Part shown: one piece after another, positions 18,019 through 24,990 of the stretch
Layout: every line of letters starts with the position of its first letter
Position numbering within the stretch: position 1 is the stretch's first letter
Source of the DNA: Streptomyces liliifuscus
GTDB taxonomy: Bacteria > Actinomycetota > Actinomycetes > Streptomycetales > Streptomycetaceae
Length of the DNA: 64,000 bases
NCBI RefSeq assembly: GCF_016598615.1
Contig: NZ_CP066831.1
Coordinates: 10,602,001 to 10,666,000 of the forward strand
Direction: 5' to 3'
Program-made: the position numbers and the translations under genes
The notes under the pieces: model-generated
What the model saw: the letters and a program-made list of their open reading frames with translations, nothing else
Databases searched by the model: none
Told to the model about the DNA's origin: nothing

Positions 18019-18479
18019 TGCGCAGAGCGTTCCCGCCGCTCGGCAGCCCGCTGCAACTGCTGCTCCTGGCCTGTTCGTTCGCCCTCGCCGGATACGCGGG
18101 TGTGCGTCTGCTGTCCGACGACTGGCTAGGCGTGACGCTGTGGTTCGTCGGCGCGGCCGTGTTGCACGACCTGGTGTTTCTACCGCTGTACGCGTCCGTG
18201 GACCGGGCCGTCACCGGAGCACTCGGTACCGCAGGCCGCCGGGCGTGGACCTTGTACGTCCGGGTGCCGGCGGCCTTCTCCGGGCTTCTGCTGCTGGTGT
18301 GGTTCCCGTTGATCAGCGGCCGGGTGGCGGACGGCTACGAGTCCGCCACCGGCCTGTCCGCGGACGGCTTCCTCGCCCGCTGGCTGCTGATCACCGCCGT
18401 ACTGTTCGGCGGTTCCGCCCTGCTGCTGGTGCTGCGGCTGCGCAGGGAGACGAAGCAGCGGCCACCGGCCGACCACTGA
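18018..18479 (+). CDS. Small polytopic membrane protein coupled to the Mo oxidoreductase
   Basis: 153 residues with four predicted membrane helices. Its ATG at 18018 overlaps the TGA of the upstream gene, with GGAG inside that gene, so the two are translationally coupled. It is likely an accessory subunit or assembly partner. No catalytic motif is visible. Its last 145 bp overlap the 3' end of the convergent methyltransferase gene. Confidence 0.75.
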   Translation: MRRAFPPLGSPLQLLLLACSFALAGYAGVRLLSDDWLGVTLWFVGAAVLHDLVFLPLYASVDRAVTGALGTAGRRAWTLYVRVPAAFSGLLLLVWFPLISGRVADGYESATGLSADGFLARWLLITAVLFGGSALLLVLRLRRETKQRPPADH

Positions 18480-19114
18480 TCCACGGTGCGCCACCCCAGC
18501 GGGCGGGCGTACCGCAGCAGCGCCCGGGTGCCGAGCCGGGCCCAGGGGAACGCCGCGCCGGTGGCCCCCTGGATGTCGGTGCCGCGCACGATGCGGACGT
18601 CGGCGCGCTCGTCCACGTCCACCGGGGCTGTCTCGGCGATCAACAGGCCGCCGGGCAGCAGTAGTTGGGCCACTCTGCTGAGCAGGGCGCGTGGATCGCC
18701 GCCGATGCCCAGGTTGTCGTCCAGGAGCAGGGCGCTGTTCCAACGGCCCTCGCCCGGCAGTGGTTCGAAGACCGAGCGCCACAGGGCGGGCCCGCCGAGA
18801 CCCAGGGTGTGGGCGACGGCGGCCTCGCTGACGTCGATGCCGAGCGCGGTCCGGCCCCGGGCGGCGAGTTCCGTGACCAGCCTTCCCGGCCCGCACCCGA
18901 CGTCGAGGACAGCACCCTCGCACCGGTCCAGGACCTGCCGGTCCACGGCGTCGGCCCGCGCACACCACCGCTCGACGTCCAGCGGCAGCAGCCAGCCGTC
19001 GCCGCGGCGCAGGAAGAGCGGTCCGCGGCCGGCCCGCAGGGCGTCCGCGTACGGGTCGGCCGACCAGTTGTGCCCGCCGGCATCCCGCGCCATCACCCCA
19101 TGCGCCGTGCTCAT
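18335..19114 (-). CDS. SAM-dependent class I methyltransferase
   Basis: 259 residues. The SAM motif I is VLDVGCGPGRL at about 70-80, followed by an acidic motif II (GIDVSEAAV), so it is a Rossmann-type methyltransferase. The substrate is unknown. Its ATG at 19114 overlaps the stop of the DUF2064 gene by 4 bp (ATGA), so it is the third gene of a coupled operon. The roughly 40-residue C-terminal tail is low-complexity and is read antisense to the end of the 18018-18479 gene; the enzyme core is complete before that. Confidence 0.85.
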   Translation of the reverse strand: MSTAHGVMARDAGGHNWSADPYADALRAGRGPLFLRRGDGWLLPLDVERWCARADAVDRQVLDRCEGAVLDVGCGPGRLVTELAARGRTALGIDVSEAAVAHTLGLGGPALWRSVFEPLPGEGRWNSALLLDDNLGIGGDPRALLSRVAQLLLPGGLLIAETAPVDVDERADVRIVRGTDIQGATGAAFPWARLGTRALLRYARPLGWRTVDQWSAGGRCFVSLRSRSTSSRAEPPNSTAVISSQRARKPSADRPVADS

Positions 19115-19728
19115 CGGTGGCCGGCCGTCCGCAGCCTGGCCAGTTCCGCGGCGAAGCAGCCGTGCGGCGCCAGGGCGGCGACCGCTTCGGCGTCGACGGA
19201 CGTGTCCACGTCCCGCAGACGCGGCAGATCCCGCACCAGCAGACCGGCGGCGACGAGCCTGGCACGCTGTACGGCGCCGGTGACGGGCGACGACATCGGA
19301 ACCCCGCGCAGCAGCTCGGGGTCCGGCTCGGCCACCCCGAGCGCCCAGAAACCGCCGTCCTCGGCCGGGCCGAAGCAGGCGTCGTACCCGTCGAAGTCCG
19401 CAGTGAGCAGGCCCGGGGTGACCTGCGGTGTGTCCATCCCGATCAGCAGGGCCGGTCCGTCGCAGTCGGCGAAGGCCGCGGCCAGCCGTTCGTCGAGGCC
19501 GCCCGCACACTGCGGTACGACATCGAAGCCGGGCGGCAGCCAGGGCCCGGGCTTCCCGTCGAGGACCAGGACCCGGCGTCGTGCGGGTGCCGCGGCCACC
19601 GCCCTCAGGGTGTCGGTGAGGGCCGCCTCGGCGAGCGCCGCCGCCTCCCCGGGTGTGAACGGCGGCGTGAGCCGGGTCTTCACCCGTCCCGGCCGCGGTT
19701 CCTTGGCGATGACGAGCAGGGTGGTCAC
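19111..19728 (-). CDS. DUF2064 / TIGR04282-type nucleotidyl- or glycosyltransferase-like protein
   Basis: 205 residues from GTG 19728 with AAGGAGG upstream. The N-terminus LLVIAKEPRPGRVKTRL and later LIGMDTPQVT and CFGPAEDGGFWALG are the conserved stretches of the DUF2064 family, a GT-A-like fold related to cofactor nucleotidyltransferases. The reaction is not established for most members. The GTG overlaps the stop of the GT2 gene by 4 bp, and its own stop overlaps the methyltransferase ATG. Confidence 0.85.
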   Translation of the reverse strand: MTTLLVIAKEPRPGRVKTRLTPPFTPGEAAALAEAALTDTLRAVAAAPARRRVLVLDGKPGPWLPPGFDVVPQCAGGLDERLAAAFADCDGPALLIGMDTPQVTPGLLTADFDGYDACFGPAEDGGFWALGVAEPDPELLRGVPMSSPVTGAVQRARLVAAGLLVRDLPRLRDVDTSVDAEAVAALAPHGCFAAELARLRTAGHR

Positions 19729-20465
19729 CGGCGGGACCCTCCTTGTGACTGTGACTGTGACTGTGGCTGTGCTGCGGCCGCCGCTGGTACGGCGGGCCGT
19801 TCGGCCAGGACGCGGCTCATGTCCCGTACCGCTTGCCAGGTGCCGCGCCAGGTCCCGGTCACCTTCGAGGCGCCGGACCGCGGCAGATACGGGACGTCGT
19901 GCTCGGTGACGTGCCAGCCCGCGTCGGCGGCCCGCACGACCATCTCCAGCGGGTAGCCGCTGCGCCGGTCGGTCAAGTCCAGGGCGAGCAGTGCCTCGCG
20001 GCGGGCGGCACGCAGCGGACCGAGATCGTGCAGGCGCAGACCGGTGCGGCGGCGCAGCATCAGCGCGAGTGCGAGATTGCCCGCCCGGGCGTGCACGGGC
20101 CAGGCGCCCCGGCCCCGTGGCCGACGCCGACCGAGCACCAAGTCGGCCTCGCCGCCCCGGATTTCGTCCACGAACGGCACGAGCAGGGCCGGGTCCAGCG
20201 AGGCATCGCAGTCGCAGAAGCACACGATGCCGGCCGTGGCCGCGGTCAGTCCCGCATGGCAGGCGGCGCCGAAGCCGCGGCGCGGTTCGTGGACGACGGT
20301 GGCGCCCAGGTCCCGGGCGATGTCCGCCGAGCCGTCGGTGGAGCCGTTGTCCACGACGAGCGCACGCCAGCCGGACGGCATGCGGGCGAGTACCCAGGGC
20401 AGTGCCTCGGCTTCGTTCAGACAGGGGAGGACGACATCGACGTCCTCGGGTGTGGAAGAGGTCAT
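19725..20465 (-). CDS. Family 2 glycosyltransferase
   Basis: About 246 residues. The GT-A fold is shown by VVLPCLNEAEALPWVL at the N-terminus, VVDNGSTDGSADIA, and FCDCDASLDP (the DxD position). This resembles polyprenol-phosphate mannose/glucose synthase-like GT2 proteins, but there is no membrane domain. I chose ATG 20465; an in-frame GTG at 20477 is also possible. The C-terminus is a Gln-Ser repeat encoded by a 6-bp tandem repeat (about 19745-19767). First gene of a coupled operon with DUF2064 and a methyltransferase, divergent from a two-component system 128 bp away. Confidence 0.85.
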   Translation of the reverse strand: MTSSTPEDVDVVLPCLNEAEALPWVLARMPSGWRALVVDNGSTDGSADIARDLGATVVHEPRRGFGAACHAGLTAATAGIVCFCDCDASLDPALLVPFVDEIRGGEADLVLGRRRPRGRGAWPVHARAGNLALALMLRRRTGLRLHDLGPLRAARREALLALDLTDRRSGYPLEMVVRAADAGWHVTEHDVPYLPRSGASKVTGTWRGTWQAVRDMSRVLAERPAVPAAAAAQPQSQSQSQGGSRR

Positions 20466-20592
20466 CACGGCTCTCACCCTACGAACGTGAAACGCACATA
20501 TCGGGCTTCGGCTCCTTACGAAACACGGACGTCAGGGCCGGTGGGCCACTCGGAGAGCGACGCTCGAAGGCCCGCGGTGCGAGGCTGGCCGT

Positions 20593-21420
20593 ATGGAACA
20601 GCAACCGTACGAGTCGGTGGCGGGCGCCTCAGCCGACGGACGGACCGGGACGGCACGCGTCCTCGTCGTCGACGACGACCCCACGGTCGCCGAGGTCGTC
20701 TCGGGCTACCTGGATCGCGCCGGCTACCTGGTGGACCGGGCAGAGGACGGGCCGACCGCCCTCGCCGGCGCCGCCGCGCACTGGCCGGACCTGGTGGTAC
20801 TCGATCTGATGCTGCCCGGTATGGACGGCCTGGAGGTGTGCCGCCGGCTGCGCGGCCGCGGCCCCGTGCCGGTCATCATGCTCACCGCCCGCGGCGACGA
20901 GGACGACCGCATCCTCGGTCTTGAGGTGGGGGCGGACGACTACGTGACCAAGCCGTTCAGCCCTCGGGAGCTGGTGCTGCGGGTGGAGTCGGTCCTGCGC
21001 CGCACACGGCCCGTCGTGGGCACGCGTTCCCACAGCGCGGCCGGACTCACCGTCGACCCGGCCGCGCGCCGCGCCACCAAGAACGGCGGCGAACTCGCCC
21101 TCACCCTGCGTGAGTTCGACCTGCTCGCCTTCCTCCTGCGTCATCCGGGCCGGGCGTACAGCCGCGAGGACCTGATGCGGGAGGTGTGGGGCTGGGACTT
21201 CGGCGACCTCTCGACCGTCACGGTCCACGTCCGACGGCTGCGCAACAAGGTCGAGGACGATCCCGCCAGGCCCAGCCTGATCCAGACGGTGTGGGGCGTC
21301 GGCTACCGATTCGATCCCGCCGAACCCCCAGAACCCGCCGAAGCCCCAGAACCCGCCGAACCCACCGAACCGTCTGGTCCTTCCGGTTCCCCCGGCTCTT
21401 CCGGTCAGGGCGAGGAGTGA
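20593..21420 (+). CDS. OmpR-family response regulator
   Basis: 275 residues: a receiver domain (about 22-135) with the acidic pair DDD, phospho-acceptor Asp in LVVLDLMLPGMDG and conserved Lys in VTKPFSP, then a winged-helix DNA-binding domain (about 145-240) ending VWGVGYRF. A Pro-Glu-Ala-rich tail follows. The sensor kinase starts 2 bp after its stop, so they form an operon. Divergent from the GT2 operon, which it may control. Confidence 0.95.
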   Translation: MEQQPYESVAGASADGRTGTARVLVVDDDPTVAEVVSGYLDRAGYLVDRAEDGPTALAGAAAHWPDLVVLDLMLPGMDGLEVCRRLRGRGPVPVIMLTARGDEDDRILGLEVGADDYVTKPFSPRELVLRVESVLRRTRPVVGTRSHSAAGLTVDPAARRATKNGGELALTLREFDLLAFLLRHPGRAYSREDLMREVWGWDFGDLSTVTVHVRRLRNKVEDDPARPSLIQTVWGVGYRFDPAEPPEPAEAPEPAEPTEPSGPSGSPGSSGQGEE

Positions 21421-21422
21421 TC

Positions 21423-22535
21423 ATGCGCGTCACCCTGCTCATCGCCCTGTACGCCTTCCTCGGTGCCGGTGCGGCCGGGCTGCTCGGCGCGGGAACGCTG
21501 TGGATGCTCCGCCGCCGCTCACTGACCACCTCCCTCACCGTGGTGGCGGCCGTCGCCGTGACCGCGATGCTCGCGGGCACCCTGGCCGTTGCGCAGGCGA
21601 TGTTCCTGTCCGCACACGACCTGTCGGTGGTGACGACGGTGGTCGCGATGGCGGCCGTCGTCTCCCTGGCAGCCGCCCTGCTGCTGGGCCGCTGGGTGGT
21701 CGCCCGCAGCCGCGAACTCGCCCTCGCCGCCCGCTCCTTCGGTGACGACGGCGACTTCACGGCACCCCCCGGTGCGGCCACCGCCGAACTGGCCGCGCTC
21801 AGCCGCGAGTTGCAGACCACCAGCGCGAAGCTCGCCGAATCGAGGCAGCGCGAGCGCGCCCTGGAGACCTCCCGCCGTGAACTCGTCGCCTGGATCTCGC
21901 ACGACCTGCGCACTCCGCTCGCGGGTCTGCGCGCGATGGCCGAGGCGCTTGAGGACGGTGTCGCCGCCGACCCGGACCGCTATCTGAAGCAGATCCGCAC
22001 CGAGGTCGAACGCCTCAACGACATGGTCGGCGACCTCTTCGAACTCTCCCGCATCCACGCCGGCAGCCTGGCCCTGTCGCTCTCCCGGATGTCCGTCTAC
22101 GACCTGGTCGGCGATGCCCTCGCCGGGGTGTATCCACTGGCCCGCGAACACGGCGTGCGTCTCGTCGGTGAAGGCGTCGAGCCCCTGCCGGTGGAGGTGG
22201 ACGGCAAGGAGATGAGTCGTGTGCTGGGCAACCTCCTGGTCAACGCGATCAGGCGCACCCCCGCGGACGGCACCGTCATGGTGGCCGCCGAACTCCTGCC
22301 CGACGGCGTGGTGTTGTCCGTGACGGACGGCTGCGGCGGCATCCCCGAGGAGGACCTGCCCCGCGTCTTCGACACCGGCTGGCGTGGCACCCACGCCCGC
22401 ACGCCTCCGGCGGGTGCCGGGCTCGGCCTGGCCATCGTCCGCGGCATCGTGGAGGCCCACCAGGGCCGGGCCACCGTACGCAACATCCCCGGTGGCTGCC
22501 GCTTCGAGGTGGTGCTGCCCGCGGCCGCTTCCTGA
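21423..22535 (+). CDS. Sensor histidine kinase, HisKA type
   Basis: 370 residues from ATG 21423. Two or three N-terminal membrane helices (about 5-25, 35-60, 65-90) with hardly any extracellular loop are followed by a HAMP-like region and the H box WISHDLRTPLAG. The ATP-binding domain has the N box (GNLLVNAIRRTP), G1 (VTDGCGGIPEEDL) and G2 (GAGLGLAIV). The N box reads NAIRRTP rather than the usual NAIRHTP. The lack of an outside sensor suggests it senses a membrane or internal signal. Partner of the regulator at 20593. Confidence 0.93.
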   Translation: MRVTLLIALYAFLGAGAAGLLGAGTLWMLRRRSLTTSLTVVAAVAVTAMLAGTLAVAQAMFLSAHDLSVVTTVVAMAAVVSLAAALLLGRWVVARSRELALAARSFGDDGDFTAPPGAATAELAALSRELQTTSAKLAESRQRERALETSRRELVAWISHDLRTPLAGLRAMAEALEDGVAADPDRYLKQIRTEVERLNDMVGDLFELSRIHAGSLALSLSRMSVYDLVGDALAGVYPLAREHGVRLVGEGVEPLPVEVDGKEMSRVLGNLLVNAIRRTPADGTVMVAAELLPDGVVLSVTDGCGGIPEEDLPRVFDTGWRGTHARTPPAGAGLGLAIVRGIVEAHQGRATVRNIPGGCRFEVVLPAAAS

Positions 22536-22547
22536 AGCGGGCAGCAC
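22512..22547. terminator. Bidirectional hairpin terminator
   Basis: GTGCTGCCCG at 22512-22521 pairs perfectly with CGGGCAGCAC at 22538-22547; an extra CGCTTC/GAAGCG pairing lies inside. It spans the kinase stop codon and precedes the stop of the convergent epimerase gene, so it can serve both. Confidence 0.65.
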
Positions 22548-22564
22548 CACCGGTCCAAAGGGCG

Positions 22565-23566
22565 CTACGCGCCACGCATCCCGGCCCGCGCGAACTCCCG
22601 CATGCCCTCGGTGAAACCGACCTCCGGCTTCCATCCCAGCTCGGTCCGCAGCCGGGAGGAGTCGGCCGTGATGTGCCGCACGTCGCCCAGCCGGTACTCG
22701 CCGGTCACGACCGGGTCGGGCCCGCCGTCCGCCGCCGCCAGCGCCCTCGCCATCTCTCCTACCGTGTGCGGCTCATCGCTGCCGGTGTTGTACGCGGTGA
22801 GCGCTCCTACGGCCGAATCCGCCTCCAGCGCCGTCGCGTTGGCCGTCGCGACATCCCGTACGTGCACGAAGTCCCGCCGCTGCCGGCCGTCCTCGTACAC
22901 ACGCGGGGCCTCACCCCGGGCGAGCGCCGAACGGAAGAAGGAGGCGACCCCGGCGTACGGCGTGTCCTTGGGCATCCGAGGTCCGTACACGTTGTGGTAG
23001 CGCAACGACACCGCCGATCCACCCGTCGAGCGCGCCCACGCGGCGGCCAGATGCTCCTGGGCGAGCTTGGTGGTGGCGTACACGTTGCGCGGGTCCACCG
23101 GAGCGTCCTCCCCGACCAGCCCCGGCGACAACTCCTCCCCGCACGCCGGGCACCGCGGCTCGAAACGCCCGGCCGCCAGGTCGCCGACGGCCCGGGGCCC
23201 GGGCCGTACCACCCCGTGCCGCGCGCAGGTGTACCTGCCCTCCCCGTAGACCACCATCGACCCGGCCAGCACCAGTCGCCGTACGCCCTTCTCCGCCATG
23301 GCCGTGAGCAGGACGGCGGTGCCCAGGTCGTTGCGGGAGACGTACTCCGCCGCGTCGGCGAATCCGGTGCCAAGCCCGACCATCGCCGCCTGATGGCACA
23401 CGGCGTCCACACCGGCCAGGGCGCGGGCGACCGCCTCCGGATCCCGGACGTCCGCGCCAGGATCATCTCGTACGTCGAACACGACGGGCTCGTGCCCGCA
23501 CGCCCGAAGCGCCTCGACGACATGGGACCCGATGAACCCGGCACCGCCGGTGACCAGTACTCGCAT
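22565..23566 (-). CDS. NAD-dependent epimerase/dehydratase (extended SDR) with CPxC insertion
   Basis: 333 residues. The Rossmann motif TGGAGFIGSH is at 7-16 and the catalytic YxxxK is YATTK at about 165, with Ser in AGSMVVYG. It resembles nucleotide-sugar 4-epimerases. Unusually, between the Ser and Tyr motifs it carries an insert with YTCARHG and RCPACGEEL, four cysteine/histidine positions that could bind zinc. The start is ATG 23566. It may supply an activated sugar to the nearby glycosyltransferases, but the substrate cannot be read. Confidence 0.88.
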   Translation of the reverse strand: MRVLVTGGAGFIGSHVVEALRACGHEPVVFDVRDDPGADVRDPEAVARALAGVDAVCHQAAMVGLGTGFADAAEYVSRNDLGTAVLLTAMAEKGVRRLVLAGSMVVYGEGRYTCARHGVVRPGPRAVGDLAAGRFEPRCPACGEELSPGLVGEDAPVDPRNVYATTKLAQEHLAAAWARSTGGSAVSLRYHNVYGPRMPKDTPYAGVASFFRSALARGEAPRVYEDGRQRRDFVHVRDVATANATALEADSAVGALTAYNTGSDEPHTVGEMARALAAADGGPDPVVTGEYRLGDVRHITADSSRLRTELGWKPEVGFTEGMREFARAGMRGA

Positions 23567-23619
23567 GCGCCCACGTTAGGACGGCACACCCGCCGCACCC
23601 CCGGGCCGCGCGCACCACG

Positions 23620-24831
23620 TCATGAGTCCGTAAGGTGCCGAGCTGTCCGCGTGACCGGTGCCTCGTCGCGCTTGGCATGCAGCAGTAGCCGGCGCTTGTC
23701 GTCCTTGAAGGGCCAGGTGTGCGAACCGGGCTTGCGCGCCTCGTCCGCCAGATGCTTGAGCAAGCCCTTGTAACTGCTCTCCTTGATCTTCACGGCAAGG
23801 CGGCCACGGATGGAGAACCTGTTGGCGGTGTCGTCCTTGGAGGCGAGCTGAACGGTGGCGGCCCGGCGCCCAAGGCTGACGCACAGGCCGAAGAACCCCA
23901 CCTGGATGGACGCGGGCTCCTCACCCGCGATCCGGCTGAGCACCGTGTCGGCGGCGTGGGCGCCCAGCGGTCCCGCGGCCTGGCAGCTCATCCGCAGCGG
24001 CAGTTCCGACGGTGCCGCCGAGTCCCCGGCCGCGACGATCCGCGCGTCGTCCACGCTCGTCAACGTCTCGTCCGTGAGCAGGCGGCCCAGGGCGTCGGTG
24101 CTCAGCCCGCTGCGCACGGCCAGGTCCGGCACGCCGAAACCGGCGGTCCAGACGGTCACCCGGCTCGGCAGCTCGCGACCGCCACTGAGCCGCACGGCAT
24201 CGCGCGTCACGGCCGTCACCTTCGTGTCGGGCCCTTCGAGCACGGTCACACCGAGCTTGCCCAACTGCTTGGCGATCGAGCGCCGAACGCGGGGATGCAG
24301 ATACGGCCCGAGCACCTCGCCGCAGACCAGGGTGACGGTGCGGCCCGCCTCCGCCAGCTCGGCGGCGGCCTCGATGCCGAGCGCACCGGCTCCGACCACC
24401 GTCACCGCGGCCGTCGCGGGCGCGTCGTCGAGGACCGACCGCAGCCGCCGCGCCTCCTCCAAGGCGGCGATCGGGTAGGCGAACTCGGCCGCTCCGGGCA
24501 CGCCCGGATCGGCGCTCCCGCTGCCCACCGCGTAGATCAGGTAGTCGTAGCCGACGGTGCCGTCGGCCGCCAACTCCACGCTGTGCCCGGCCGCGTCGAT
24601 CCGTGTGACGGTGTCGACCACCAGACGGACGCCCTTGGCCAGGACCTCTCGGTAGTCGACGACCACGTCGTGGGACCCGCCCACCACTTGGTGCAGGCGG
24701 ATCCGGTGAACGAAGACCGGGCGCGGGTTGATCAGAGTCACGGTCACGTCGTCGCGCTGCGTCAGGCGATTGGCCGCCATGACGCCGGCGTATCCGCCGC
24801 CGATCACGACCACATCAGTGTTCTCAGCCAT
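23620..24831 (-). CDS. FAD-dependent NAD(P)H dehydrogenase-like oxidoreductase (NDH-2 family)
   Basis: 403 residues from ATG 24831 with GGGAGAG upstream. The FAD-binding GGGYAG is at about 10-15, a second Rossmann motif VVGAGALGIEAAAEL is near 155, and the FAD motif VAAGDSA is near 280. This is the type II NADH dehydrogenase / apoptosis-inducing-factor-like layout without a membrane helix. It would oxidise NAD(P)H with a quinone or other acceptor. The 159-bp gap upstream carries five 10-bp direct repeats. Confidence 0.88.
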   Translation of the reverse strand: MAENTDVVVIGGGYAGVMAANRLTQRDDVTVTLINPRPVFVHRIRLHQVVGGSHDVVVDYREVLAKGVRLVVDTVTRIDAAGHSVELAADGTVGYDYLIYAVGSGSADPGVPGAAEFAYPIAALEEARRLRSVLDDAPATAAVTVVGAGALGIEAAAELAEAGRTVTLVCGEVLGPYLHPRVRRSIAKQLGKLGVTVLEGPDTKVTAVTRDAVRLSGGRELPSRVTVWTAGFGVPDLAVRSGLSTDALGRLLTDETLTSVDDARIVAAGDSAAPSELPLRMSCQAAGPLGAHAADTVLSRIAGEEPASIQVGFFGLCVSLGRRAATVQLASKDDTANRFSIRGRLAVKIKESSYKGLLKHLADEARKPGSHTWPFKDDKRRLLLHAKRDEAPVTRTARHLTDS

Positions 24832-24907
24832 GGTCTCTCCCTCATTCGCGGTGGGTTCGGCCTCAAGACGCCGCCCGACCGGACCTTGTGACAGGTTGTG
24901 AGGCAGA

Positions 24908-24957
24908 CCACTTGAGTCCACTTGGGACCGCTTCAGATCGCTTCAGACCGTTTCGGA
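24908..24957 (-). promoter_or_regulatory. Array of five 10-bp direct repeats upstream of the NDH-2-like gene
   Basis: Five abutting 10-mers, consensus CCGCTTCAGA (TCTGAAGCGG on the gene's strand), fill 24908-24957, 77-126 bp upstream of the start at 24831. The exact 10-bp period puts every copy on one DNA face, as expected for cooperative regulator binding. The copies differ at 1-5 positions. Confidence 0.6.
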
Positions 24958-24990
24958 GGCGTGGAGCGCGGCGCGTATGGGCCTGTGACT

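Noticed and set aside
19111..20465. Arsenosugar biosynthesis genes (TIGR04282/04283 relatives)
   Set aside because: There is no radical-SAM ArsS or arsenic methyltransferase with its cysteine set. The family resemblance alone does not support the pathway.
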